From JAENVT01 sp040006755 (GTDB lineage: Bacteria; Actinomycetota; Acidimicrobiia; Acidimicrobiales; Ilumatobacteraceae), in contig JBDTWJ010000027.1 in NCBI GenBank assembly GCA_040006755.1, positions 1 to 30,492 on the forward strand: a DNA stretch of 30,492 nt, read 5' to 3'. Made by a program: the position numbers and the translations under genes. The stretch's first letter is position 1; every line of letters starts with the position of its first letter. Under the pieces are notes generated by a model. That model saw only the letters and a list, made by a program, of their open reading frames with translations. It did no database searches and was not told the origin of the DNA. Shown here piece after piece: positions 1-7,947 of this stretch.

Positions 1-66
1 GTCTTCATCCCCCAAGTATGACGAAGGGGTGTAACACAGTCCGTGGGACCAGCTCGAACACCCTCG

Positions 67-1968
67 TCAGTAGTGGAACCGCTGGTGAACGCGGCCGAGT
101 TCACGCTCCTCGACGACTGCACGCGTGGTCTCGTCGTTGGTCACTTGGGCGCCGACCACTTCCCACCACACGCCAGAGCCCGGCGGCGCGGCGTACTTGT
201 CGGTGTACACGGCGATCAGCGTGGACCCATCGCGATCGCGCGCTGCCTTGAGGGCGTCACGCACATCGCTCGGGGTGTGGGCCGCAACTGCCGCGAGCCC
301 GATGCTCTCGGCGTTCTTGACATAGTCGATCTCGAGCCAGTTGCCCTCGTCGATGAGGCCGGTGGCCTTGTCGCGCACCTTGAACTCGTTACCGAGTGAA
401 TGGCCGACGTACGCGCGCTGGTGACCGTGGATCGATTGGTATCCGTAGTTGACGCTGAGGACCACCGTGATCTTGGTCCGCTCCTGCATCGCGGTCACGA
501 GCTCCATGGGATGCATCTGGTAGTTGCCGTCGCCGATCAACACATAGACCTCGCCTGACGGCTCGCTCAGCCGAACACCTATCGTCGCAGGGATGTCGTA
601 GCCCATGCACGAGTTGCCGAACTCCAGGTGGAGGATGCGACCTCCCGCGGCGTCGAACAGCTTCGTCAGGTCGCTTGGGATCGAGCCGGCGGCGGCCACG
701 AGGACATCGCCGTCTTCCATCTGGTCGTTCAGGATGCCAACCAGCTGCCCCTGGGTCAGCTGGTTGCCGGGTGCATCGACATACACCTGCTCGCGCTTGG
801 TCGTCTCCCATTCGCCCATGGCGCGCTGAGCCTTGGTGACCCACTCGGCATTCGCGCTGATGCCTGCGGCGCGCCCGGACTCGGTCAGCGCCTGCAACGC
901 GCGCTTGGCGTCGGCGGTGATGGGCAGCGCGCCGAGCTTGAACGCGTCGCGTCCGTTGACATTGACACTGATGAACCTGACATTCGGATCGTGGAAGGCC
1001 GAGTTCGATCCGGTTACGAAATCGTGCAGGCGCGTTCCGATGCACAGGACGACGTCGGCCTCCGCGGCGATCGCCGCCGCGGCAAAGTTGCCGTTCATGC
1101 CGGTGCCTCCCATCGACAACGGGTGGGCCGATCCGTCACGCACAGCGCCCCTACCGGCGTGGGTCTCACCAACGGGGATGCCGAACGCCTCTGCGAAAGC
1201 CGCCAACTCGTCCCACGCCTCCGAGTAGTGCACGCCGCCTCCGGCGATGATGTAGGGCCGCTTTGCCGTGCGCAGCATCTCGATCGCCTCGCCGATGCGC
1301 CGCTGATCGGGCGCCCGTCGCTCGATCCGCCACACGTGCGGCTCGAAGAAGCTCGTCGGAAAGTCGTAGGCGTAGCTCTGGATGTCCTGCGGCAGCGCGA
1401 TCGTGACAGCGCCCGTCTCGGCTGGGTCGGTCATCACCCGCATCGCCTCGGGCAGCGACACGAGGATCTGTTCCGGCCGCGTGACGCGGTCGAAGTAGCG
1501 GCTCACCACTCGGAACGCGTCGGTTACCGACATGTCTTGTGAGTTGAGGTGCTCGATGTCCTGCAGCACGACGCCGCCGTACCGCGAGGCGTAGTAGTCG
1601 GACGGCAACAGTAGTACGGGGATGCGACAGATGGTCGCCGTCGCAGCCCCAGTGATCATGTTGGTCGCGCCGGGGCCGATCGACGTGGTGCACGCCATCG
1701 TCGCCTTGCGACGCTTCGCCCGAGCGAAGCCCGTTGAAGCGTGCACCATCGACTGCTCGTTGCGCGGCTGGTGATAGGGCAGGTTCTGGCCGTACTCGAC
1801 CAGCGCCTGGCTAAGGCCCGACACGTTTCCATGGCCGAAGATTCCCCACATCCCTTGAATGAAGCGCTGCTGCTCGCCGTCGTACTCGCTGTATTGGGCC
1901 TGCAGGAACTTTACGATGGCCTGCGCCAGTGTCAGCCGCTGCTTGTTCTCAGAAGGATAGAACTCCAT
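67..1968 (-). CDS. iolD: 3D-(3,5/4)-trihydroxycyclohexane-1,2-dione hydrolase (IolD-type, ThDP-dependent)
   Basis: A 633-residue protein that matches IolD over its whole length. IolD is the thiamine-diphosphate enzyme that opens the ring of trihydroxycyclohexane-dione to 5-deoxy-glucuronate in cytoplasmic inositol catabolism. The FGHGNV segment (about 44-49), the cofactor-activating Glu in RNEQ (Glu71), and the GDGN ThDP/Mg motif (479-482) with its partner Asn about 25 residues on (Asn507) are visible. The FGNSCMGYDIP stretch (450-460) resembles the HLEYGYSCMGYE region of Bacillus IolD. The start at 1968 is chosen because a good ribosome site (AGGAG) lies just upstream and the protein then begins like other IolDs. 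A longer in-frame start at 2025 would fall in the -35 box of its own promoter. It is transcribed away from the LacI operon. The post-GDG segment (NYGYQSIHGHQ) differs from Bacillus IolD, so a related substrate is possible. Confidence 0.93.
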   Translation of the reverse strand: MEFYPSENKQRLTLAQAIVKFLQAQYSEYDGEQQRFIQGMWGIFGHGNVSGLSQALVEYGQNLPYHQPRNEQSMVHASTGFARAKRRKATMACTTSIGPGATNMITGAATATICRIPVLLLPSDYYASRYGGVVLQDIEHLNSQDMSVTDAFRVVSRYFDRVTRPEQILVSLPEAMRVMTDPAETGAVTIALPQDIQSYAYDFPTSFFEPHVWRIERRAPDQRRIGEAIEMLRTAKRPYIIAGGGVHYSEAWDELAAFAEAFGIPVGETHAGRGAVRDGSAHPLSMGGTGMNGNFAAAAIAAEADVVLCIGTRLHDFVTGSNSAFHDPNVRFISVNVNGRDAFKLGALPITADAKRALQALTESGRAAGISANAEWVTKAQRAMGEWETTKREQVYVDAPGNQLTQGQLVGILNDQMEDGDVLVAAAGSIPSDLTKLFDAAGGRILHLEFGNSCMGYDIPATIGVRLSEPSGEVYVLIGDGNYQMHPMELVTAMQERTKITVVLSVNYGYQSIHGHQRAYVGHSLGNEFKVRDKATGLIDEGNWLEIDYVKNAESIGLAAVAAHTPSDVRDALKAARDRDGSTLIAVYTDKYAAPPGSGVWWEVVGAQVTNDETTRAVVEERELGRVHQRFHY

Positions 1969-1996
1969 CGTTGGCTCCTGTCGTTGCTCGCAGCGC

Positions 1997-2025
1997 ATCG
2001 TACTGAAGCGCTTCAGGGTACGCAA
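1997..2025 (-). promoter_or_regulatory. Candidate iolD promoter with LacI operator in its spacer
   Basis: On the minus strand TTGCGT (2020-2025) and TACGAT (1997-2002) are separated by exactly 17 bp. That spacer contains the perfect 14-bp palindrome CTGAAGCGCTTCAG (2003-2016). The predicted start of transcription near 1990 leaves a leader of about 22 nt containing the AGGAG ribosome site of iolD. The palindrome is seen directly; the -35 and -10 boxes are inferred from spacing and partial consensus match (3/6 and 4/6). Confidence 0.7.
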
Positions 2026-2058
2026 GGAAAGACCTGTGCTGCCTCAGGGGTGTTGTCC

Positions 2059-2087
2059 TTGCGCTGCCTGAAGCGCTTCAGTACAGT
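2059..2087 (+). promoter_or_regulatory. Candidate lacI-operon promoter with second LacI operator
   Basis: TTGCGC (2059-2064) and TACAGT (2082-2087) are 17 bp apart, and the spacer again holds CTGAAGCGCTTCAG (2068-2081). The flanks of the two operators are mirror images (GTACTGAAG...CAGG in opposite orientation) and their centres are 65 bp apart, about six helical turns, which would suit repression by looping. The -10 box ends 6 bp before the GTG start of the repressor gene, so the mRNA is probably leaderless and autoregulated. Confidence 0.7.
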
Positions 2088-2093
2088 AGGTCC

Positions 2094-3122
2094 GTGCGCA
2101 GGCCGACCCTCGACGACGTGGCATCTCGCGTGGGTGTTTCTCGCACGCTGGTCTCCCTCACGTTGCGCGGTCTCGCAGGAGCAAGCGACGAAACGAGGGA
2201 CCAGATCATCCGAGCTGCCGGTGAGCTCGGCTACGTGCCGGACGCCGCGGCGCGCAACCTCGCCTCACAATCGTCGCGAGCGGTCGGCGTGATGATGCGC
2301 GACCTCCACAACGCGTTCTTCGCCGACGTGTTGGACGGATTCGACCGGCCGATGCGCGATGCCGGATTCCACATGCTCATCGGTCTCGCCGATCAGGTTG
2401 CGCTGGAGCGCTCGATGCTCGACACGTTCAGGAGCTACAGGATGGCAGGTGCGCTCTTGATCGGCCCCGGTCTCCGGGAGCGCGACATCGAAGAGTTCGG
2501 CACGAGTGTGCCCACTGTTGTCGTCGCCCGGCGGCTCCGAATCACGGCCGTCGACATGATCGTCGGAGACGACCGGAAGGGCGCACGACTCGCCGTTCAG
2601 CACCTGTACGAGCTCGGTCACCGCGACATCGCCCACCTCGACGGCGGCAGCTTGCCGGCAGCCGCATCGGCTCGCCGCACCGGCTACGTGGATGCCATGA
2701 AGCGCTTCGGGCTCGATCGGTTCATTCGGATGGCCGGCGGTGGCTTCACCCTCGCCGACGGTGCCGACGGGGTCGACGAGTTGCTCCGCAAACGCCGACC
2801 AACCGCGATCTTCGCCGCCAACGACCTCGTCGCGATGGGCGCGATGGAGCGTCTTTCTGTACTCGGCCTGTCGACACCAGGCGATGTGTCGGTCATCGGC
2901 TACGACAACAGCACGCTGTCAGCGCAACGTCGCGTGGGGCTCACCAGCATCGCCCAACCCCTCGTCCAGATCGGCGAGCTGGCGGCGACCATGTTGCAAG
3001 AGCGACATGCCGGCCGCACGACTGCATCTCGTCACGTGATGACACCGAAGCTCGTGGAGCGAGAATCGACCGCCTCGCCTCGGAAGCACTCGAAAGATGC
3101 CCGCCGTGGTTCCGCGCGGTAA
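2094..3122 (+). CDS. LacI-family transcriptional repressor
   Basis: A 342-residue LacI/GalR regulator. The N-terminal helix-turn-helix (TLDDVASRVGVSRTLVS, about 5-21) and hinge helix (AARNLASQSSRAVGV, about 52-66) are followed by the periplasmic-binding-protein-like effector domain (VAMGAMERL, VSVIGYDN). The family normally binds a sugar or polyol effector and releases a palindromic operator with a central CG. The two CTGAAGCGCTTCAG sites immediately upstream fit this exactly, so it probably represses both itself with its downstream operon and the divergent iolD. The start is GTG at 2094, with no ribosome site and a likely leaderless transcript. The last 26 bp overlap the next gene. The effector is unknown; an inositol-like compound is inferred from context. 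Confidence 0.93.
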   Translation: MRRPTLDDVASRVGVSRTLVSLTLRGLAGASDETRDQIIRAAGELGYVPDAAARNLASQSSRAVGVMMRDLHNAFFADVLDGFDRPMRDAGFHMLIGLADQVALERSMLDTFRSYRMAGALLIGPGLRERDIEEFGTSVPTVVVARRLRITAVDMIVGDDRKGARLAVQHLYELGHRDIAHLDGGSLPAAASARRTGYVDAMKRFGLDRFIRMAGGGFTLADGADGVDELLRKRRPTAIFAANDLVAMGAMERLSVLGLSTPGDVSVIGYDNSTLSAQRRVGLTSIAQPLVQIGELAATMLQERHAGRTTASRHVMTPKLVERESTASPRKHSKDARRGSAR

Positions 3123-4077
3123 CGCCGTCCTGGTCACCTGGCCGGACTACGACATGAACGATCCGCATCTGGGTGGCGCATTGCTGGCTGCCGGGCTCGA
3201 GGTACGTCTCGAGCCCAAGCGTGGGCTGCGTTCCCCGGCGGACCTTGCACCGATGCTCGACGGCATGCTCGGTGCCATCGTCTCCACGGACCCTTTCACC
3301 GCTGAGGTTCTGGCCGGAGCTCCAGCTCTTCGAGTCATTGCTCGCGTCGGCGTCGGCTACGACTCGATCGACGTCGCCGCCGCATCGGCGCACGGTGTGC
3401 AGGTGGTCACCACACCTGGCGCGAACGATCGCGTCGTCGCTGATCACACGATCGGCCTGATGCTCGCCCTGCTGCGTCGCGTCCCGGAATTGGAACGCGA
3501 CATGCGCAGCGGCGGATGGAACCGGACAGGTCGCCACACACCGCGTCAGCTTTGCGGAGCCACAGTTGGACTCGTGGGGTATGGAGCGATAGGGCGTTTG
3601 GTGGCCGAACGGCTGCACGGCTTCCGCGTCGAGCTTCTGATCCACGACCCCGCGCTCGGCGATGACTCCACGCCGCTCGACGACGTCCTGCGAAGGAGCG
3701 ACGTGATCTCGTTGCACTGTCCGCTCCTGCCTGCCACACGTCACCTCATCAACGCCGACGCGCTGCACATGATGAAGCCCGACGCGGTGCTCGTCAACGC
3801 CGCTCGCGGCGCGATCGTCGACGAAGCTGCTCTCATCGAAGCGCTTCGATCCGGCGTCATTTCTGGTGCCGCACTCGACGTGTTCGAGACCGAGCCGCCC
3901 GCTGGCTCGCCGCTGCTGACGATGGACAACGTCGTCGTCAGCCCTCACGTCGCCGGCATCAGCACAGTGTCGGTCGCCGAGATGTGCCGGCTGGCCACGC
4001 AGGCGGTGCTCGACGTCTTTGCGGGCCGTCCTCCGAGCCATGTTGTCAACTCCAGCGCACAAAGCACCACCAACTGA
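3097..4077 (+). CDS. D-2-hydroxyacid dehydrogenase, NAD-dependent (first copy)
   Basis: A 326-residue member of the D-isomer-specific 2-hydroxyacid dehydrogenase family (phosphoglycerate dehydrogenase/hydroxypyruvate reductase type, without a C-terminal ACT domain). The NAD-binding GYGAIG motif is at 161-166. The catalytic triad is visible as Arg237 (NAARG), Glu266 (ETEP) and His284 (SPHVAG). It would interconvert a 2-oxoacid and a D-2-hydroxyacid with NAD(P)H in the cytoplasm. It overlaps the repressor gene by 26 bp, so it is probably translated from the same mRNA. The substrate cannot be read from sequence; in this locus it may act on an acid derived from ring cleavage or on a keto-polyol. 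A second, clearly different member closes the operon. Confidence 0.9.
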   Translation: MPAVVPRGNAVLVTWPDYDMNDPHLGGALLAAGLEVRLEPKRGLRSPADLAPMLDGMLGAIVSTDPFTAEVLAGAPALRVIARVGVGYDSIDVAAASAHGVQVVTTPGANDRVVADHTIGLMLALLRRVPELERDMRSGGWNRTGRHTPRQLCGATVGLVGYGAIGRLVAERLHGFRVELLIHDPALGDDSTPLDDVLRRSDVISLHCPLLPATRHLINADALHMMKPDAVLVNAARGAIVDEAALIEALRSGVISGAALDVFETEPPAGSPLLTMDNVVVSPHVAGISTVSVAEMCRLATQAVLDVFAGRPPSHVVNSSAQSTTN

Positions 4078-4102
4078 TCATCCACCGACCCGAGGAATCT
4101 CT

Positions 4103-4984
4103 GTGACCATACAACTCGCCACTGGACCCGTTACATGGGGCGTCGACTTCGCCGACACTCCGACGAACCCTCCCTGCCTCCACGTGCTCGACGAGATTGC
4201 GGCGAGCGGGCTTCCCGCGATGGAACTCGGGCCGGTCGGCTACCTCCCCGAGGATCCGGGGGCGATCCGTCAACTGCTCGCCGACCGCAACCTGTTGTCG
4301 GCCGGCTCCTTCGTGTTCGACGATCTTCATGATCCGGCCGGACGCGACCGGTTGGTCGACATCACCGACCGTGTCTGTCGCGTGATTGCGGCGTCCGGTG
4401 GCACGGTCCTGTCGCTCATCGACAAGCCAGACGACGTCCGCGTTGCGACGGCCGGGCGACCCGACGTGGCGCCTCGCCTCGATGGCGATCGTTGGGCATC
4501 GATGCTCGAGCAGATCAACGTCCTCGCCGAGATCGCGCGCCACCACGGCGTACGACCCGTCGTCCACCCGCACGTCGGTGGCTACATCGAGTTCGAGGAC
4601 GAGATCGAACGGCTCGTCGCCGACACCGACCTCGACCTGTGCCTCGACACCGGACACCTCGCCTATGCCCGGGTCGACCCGGTCGCGGCACTCGAGCGGT
4701 ACTCGCACCGTCTCGGGCACGTGCACTTCAAGGACATCCGACCCGACGTGCTGGCGCGTGTCGACTCAGAACGGCTGACGTTCTGGGAGGCGATCGAGGC
4801 CGGCATCTTCTGCCCCGTCGGAGAAGGCGTGGTCGACATCGTCGCGGTGCTCGCCACGCTCGACAGCATCGGCTACAGCGGGTTCGCCACGATCGAGCAG
4901 GATCGAGTGCCGGGCAGCGGTACACCGCTCCAGGACCTCCTCCAGAGCGTTGCGGTCATCGAGGACGCTCGGGGCTCGCAGTGA
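4103..4984 (+). CDS. Sugar phosphate isomerase/epimerase family TIM-barrel protein, IolE-like (inosose dehydratase candidate)
   Basis: A 293-residue AP-endonuclease-2/xylose-isomerase-like TIM barrel. The probable metal ligands lie in the usual order: Glu at the end of a strand (YIEFEDE, about 163), Asp182 in CLDTGH, His208 in HVHFKD, and Glu265 in IEQD. The C-terminal stretch with HVHFKDIR, then FWEAIEAGIFCPVGEG, then GYSGFATIEQD has the layout of IolE, which dehydrates scyllo-inosose to the substrate of IolD. Together with the divergent iolD this supports inosose-type dehydration, but the family also holds epimerases and isomerases. The start is GTG at 4103 behind GAGGAA; a longer frame from 4019 would run through the preceding gene. 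It ends in a GTGA overlap with the next gene. Confidence 0.82.
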   Translation: MTIQLATGPVTWGVDFADTPTNPPCLHVLDEIAASGLPAMELGPVGYLPEDPGAIRQLLADRNLLSAGSFVFDDLHDPAGRDRLVDITDRVCRVIAASGGTVLSLIDKPDDVRVATAGRPDVAPRLDGDRWASMLEQINVLAEIARHHGVRPVVHPHVGGYIEFEDEIERLVADTDLDLCLDTGHLAYARVDPVAALERYSHRLGHVHFKDIRPDVLARVDSERLTFWEAIEAGIFCPVGEGVVDIVAVLATLDSIGYSGFATIEQDRVPGSGTPLQDLLQSVAVIEDARGSQ

Positions 4985-6162
4985 ACGCCGACTCGGTACG
5001 CATCGGGGTCGTCGGTGCCGGCAACATCGCCGGGGCACACTCGGCCGCCTATCGGCTCGTGGCGGGCTCGTACTCCGACATGCCTCGCCACGTCGAGCTG
5101 ATTGCTGCGGCCGACGTCGATGCCGCGCGCTCCAGCGACCTGGCGCGGTCATGGGGATGGCAGCGCAGCACGGCCGACTGGCGTGAGATCACTCGGGCCG
5201 ATGACATCGACCTGGTCGACATCTGCGTGCCAAACGTGTTTCACGCTGAAGTCGCCTGCGACGCCCTCGCCCACGGCAAGCACGTGATCTGCGAGAAGCC
5301 GATCGCCAACACGTGGGAGGGAGCCCGCGACATGGCGGCCGCTGCGGCGCAAGCCCAGCGCGTCGCCCAAGTGTGCTTCTACTATCGCGTCTGGCCCGCC
5401 ATCAGTTGGGCCCGACAACTGCTCGATGAAGGCGACCTCGGGAAGGTGCGCAACTTCCGCGGTTGGATGTTGCAGGACTACGCGGCCAACCCGGGCCACG
5501 ATCTTGGCTGGCGTGCCCGGCTGGCAGAGTCGGGCGCCGGCGCGCTGGGCGACCTCGGCTCGCACATCATCGACATCGCTCGGTACCTGTGCGGCGAGAT
5601 CACCGGGCTTTACGCCAGCACCCGCGAGTTGGTCGACCGTCACAACCCCACACCCGGTGTCGACGATCTTGCGACCATGGTGGTTGATTTCGAAGGCGGC
5701 ACCGGCGGCGTGCTGGAGGCCAGCTGGGCCTTGCGCGGTCACAAGTGCGACCTCGGCTTCGATCTCGTCTGCGAGCGCGGCGCGATTCGTTTCGCATGGG
5801 AACGATCGAACGAGGTAGGGGTGCTGACCGGCGACGTCTCCGATCCGGACAACGGCTACAAGACCGTTCTGATCGGCGGTGGGCAACCCGACGTCGGGCA
5901 GTTTGTGGCAGTGCCGGCCCAGGGCATGGGCTTCCGCGATGCGTTCACGATCGGCGTCTCCAAGGCCATCGGCGCGATCGCACGGGGCGAGACCAGTGCC
6001 GCGCCATCGTTCATGGATGGGCTGCAGGTGGCCCTCGTCGTGGACGCCGCAACGCGCTCGGCCTGTACGCGAACCTGGCAGCCTGTGCGCCGCGCCGATG
6101 ATGTGCTGGCCCCTGCCACCGAAACATCCGCCGAAGCATCACGAGGAGGATCACACAGATGA
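4981..6162 (+). CDS. Gfo/Idh/MocA-family oxidoreductase (inositol dehydrogenase-like)
   Basis: A 393-residue NAD(P)-dependent polyol/sugar dehydrogenase. The N-terminal Rossmann domain has VGAGNIAG (11-18). The family Lys lies in CEKPIAN (Lys106), and the second domain carries GDLGSHIIDIA with the catalytic Asp/His pair (Asp191, His195). Family members include IolG (myo-inositol to inosose) and glucose-fructose oxidoreductase. It sits directly behind an IolE-like protein and opposite iolD, so oxidation of an inositol or a close derivative is the natural guess. The start is GTG at 4981, overlapping the upstream stop by 4 bp. The reading frame stays open for another 163 codons upstream, but that part is a shadow of the TIM-barrel gene. 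The stop overlaps the next start (ATGA). Confidence 0.88.
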   Translation: MNADSVRIGVVGAGNIAGAHSAAYRLVAGSYSDMPRHVELIAAADVDAARSSDLARSWGWQRSTADWREITRADDIDLVDICVPNVFHAEVACDALAHGKHVICEKPIANTWEGARDMAAAAAQAQRVAQVCFYYRVWPAISWARQLLDEGDLGKVRNFRGWMLQDYAANPGHDLGWRARLAESGAGALGDLGSHIIDIARYLCGEITGLYASTRELVDRHNPTPGVDDLATMVVDFEGGTGGVLEASWALRGHKCDLGFDLVCERGAIRFAWERSNEVGVLTGDVSDPDNGYKTVLIGGGQPDVGQFVAVPAQGMGFRDAFTIGVSKAIGAIARGETSAAPSFMDGLQVALVVDAATRSACTRTWQPVRRADDVLAPATETSAEASRGGSHR

Positions 6163-7100
6163 CCGCAACCGCGACCGACACCCGTGCCGTAGCCGCGCTC
6201 GAGCGGCTGCTGGCGGACGGCTACGCGGTCATCGAGAACGTTCTCGATCCCGAGACGACGGCTGATCTCCGGAATCGGCTGCAACGACTTCTCGACGACG
6301 AACGCGCGCATCCATTCGACCCCGGACCCGACGCGCCACAGCCTGATGCCGATATGGGGGAGTGGTACACCCGGATCTGGGACCTGAGCGACGACGAGCG
6401 TCGCCGGCTCGCGCAACGGCAGATCCTCCAGCAGCAGGCCGAGTTCGACACGCCGTGGCCAGTGCCCGACGAAGACGTCTGCATCAGCTTCATTCACATC
6501 CCCACGCTGTTCGACAACGGGCGCTCACAGCGGATCTTCAACCTGATCACCAAGGACCTTGCGTTCGCGCCGCTGCTCGAGCATCCGGTCGTGATGGCGA
6601 TCGTCGAGGATCAGCTTGGTCGCGATGCGATCCTGCTCGACGTGAGCGTGAACGCCATCGGTCCTCACACGCCCGACGGCGGTTGGCACATCGACTCCCC
6701 ACTAACACAGCTGCCTGAGCCGCTCCCCAACTTCACGCTCAGCTTGCAGACTGTCTGGATGCTCGACGAATTCCGTCGCGAGAACGGAGCGACCCATGTT
6801 GTTCGCGGCAGCCACCTCACGCTCCGCAAGCCGCCCGACGGTCGAGGCGAACTCGAGGAGGAAGTCGTGCTCGAAGCGCCCGCCGGCTCGCTGGCCATCT
6901 GGTTCTCGCAGACCTGGCATCGCCATGCTGCCAACAGCACCGATGCAATGCGTCGCGGCGTCATCATGCAGTACGGCCGCTGCTGGGTGAAGCCGTTCGT
7001 CGACCTGCGCAAGCCGCTGACGGCGGACCAGGCAGCGTCGCTGTCGCCGCGGACTCGCTACATGATGGGCTGCAACGCCAACGCGCCCGTCCGAGGTTGA
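6159..7100 (+). CDS. Phytanoyl-CoA dioxygenase (PhyH) family protein
   Basis: A 313-residue Fe(II)/2-oxoglutarate-dependent oxygenase of the PhyH family. The double-stranded beta-helix shows the HxD motif (WHIDSP, His177/Asp179), a distal His in SQTWHRH (His254 likely) and the 2-oxoglutarate-binding Arg in AMRRG (about 265-266). GATHVVRGSH (210-219) is also typical. Such enzymes hydroxylate small molecules; hydroxylation of a methyl ether would release formaldehyde, so O-demethylation of a methylated polyol is conceivable but only inferred. It begins at ATG 6159 behind a very strong GAGGAGGA site and overlaps the dehydrogenase stop by 4 bp, so it belongs to the operon. A PhyH protein is not part of the standard iol pathway, which makes this member the main clue to an altered substrate. 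Confidence 0.88.
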   Translation: MTATATDTRAVAALERLLADGYAVIENVLDPETTADLRNRLQRLLDDERAHPFDPGPDAPQPDADMGEWYTRIWDLSDDERRRLAQRQILQQQAEFDTPWPVPDEDVCISFIHIPTLFDNGRSQRIFNLITKDLAFAPLLEHPVVMAIVEDQLGRDAILLDVSVNAIGPHTPDGGWHIDSPLTQLPEPLPNFTLSLQTVWMLDEFRRENGATHVVRGSHLTLRKPPDGRGELEEEVVLEAPAGSLAIWFSQTWHRHAANSTDAMRRGVIMQYGRCWVKPFVDLRKPLTADQAASLSPRTRYMMGCNANAPVRG

Positions 7101-7110
7101 GTCGACGAGT

Positions 7111-7947
7111 GTGGTGATCAGACGCGTGCTTGTCACGGGCGCTGCTGGCAATCTCGGTCGTAAGGCGATCGCTGCGCTGCTTGAGCTCGACGAAGTGGCG
7201 GTCATCGCCGTTGATGATCAACCTGCGCACGACCTCGGACGAGACGTCGAGTGCATCCAAGCTGATCTGTCCGCGTACGACTCGATCTGGGCCGGCCGGT
7301 TTGCCGACGTCGACGTCGTGCTGCATCTCGCTGCCGACCCGCGGCCGGTCGCCTCGTGGCAGTCGGTGCTGCGGTCCAACGTCGATCTCTCGCTGAACGC
7401 CCTGCGCGCTGCCGAGGAGCAAGGTGTCGAGCGCTTCGTGTTCGCCAGCTCCAACTGGGTACTCGGCGGCCTCCGGTTCAGCAAGCAGCAGCTGACCCCT
7501 TCGACACCCCCACGGCCGGTCAACCCGTACGGTTTCTCCAAACTGATCACCGAACGCGTTGGCGCCCTCGTGGCAGCGCGAAGCGAAATGGCGTTCCTAG
7601 CGCTTCGGATCGGCTGGTGCCAGCCCGGCGAGAACCGGCCGGGACCGCACATGGCGTTTGGTCGATGGGGTCAGGAGTTGTGGCTGAGCAACGACGATTG
7701 GCGCCAGGTGGTGCAGCGCGCGTGCACCACGGCGTTCGCCGGATTCAACGTGGTCAACGTCATGTCCGACAACACCGGCATGAGGTGGGATCTCAGCGAG
7801 ACCGAGCGACTGCTGGGCTACCGCCCCCGTTCTCGCCACACGCCGCGCCTCACTGTTCGGCGGCGTATCTCGGACGTGGCAGCGCGCGTGCGTGACACCT
7901 TGCTCGCTCCGATCGCGAGCGCACATCGATTTGGGGCGAGGTGGTGA
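7111..7947 (+). CDS. NAD-dependent epimerase/dehydratase family protein (uronate-dehydrogenase-like SDR)
   Basis: A 278-residue extended short-chain dehydrogenase. The NAD motif TGAAGNLG is at 9-16, LHLAAD at 71-76, the catalytic Ser in FASSNWVLGG (about 113-114) and YGFSK (Tyr140/Lys144). The SSNxVxG pattern after the beta-strand resembles uronate dehydrogenases and related sugar-acid dehydrogenases, which oxidise hexuronates to lactones. The name is kept at family level because substrate residues cannot be verified. The C-terminus is Arg-rich (TPRLTVRRRISD) and looks like an added tail. Start is GTG at 7111 (7114 is possible), 10 bp after the PhyH gene. It overlaps the next gene by a few bases. 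Confidence 0.83.
   Translation: MVIRRVLVTGAAGNLGRKAIAALLELDEVAVIAVDDQPAHDLGRDVECIQADLSAYDSIWAGRFADVDVVLHLAADPRPVASWQSVLRSNVDLSLNALRAAEEQGVERFVFASSNWVLGGLRFSKQQLTPSTPPRPVNPYGFSKLITERVGALVAARSEMAFLALRIGWCQPGENRPGPHMAFGRWGQELWLSNDDWRQVVQRACTTAFAGFNVVNVMSDNTGMRWDLSETERLLGYRPRSRHTPRLTVRRRISDVAARVRDTLLAPIASAHRFGARW

Noticed and set aside
628..1542. Plus-strand frame of 304 codons opposite iolD
   Set aside because: No domain, Arg/Asp/His-rich shadow of a gene read in the other strand; iolD is well matched.
1969..2025. Nineteen-residue N-terminal extension of IolD
   Set aside because: The GTG at 2025 sits in the -35 box of the candidate promoter; the AGGAG-preceded ATG at 1968 fits IolD proteins.
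2941..4062. Minus-strand 373-codon frame over the dehydrogenase
   Set aside because: Composition artefact of high-G+C DNA opposite a clear dehydrogenase.
4492..4980. Upstream in-frame extension of the Gfo/Idh gene
   Set aside because: Arg-rich shadow of the TIM-barrel gene; GTG 4981 with a 4-bp stop overlap gives the family N-terminus.
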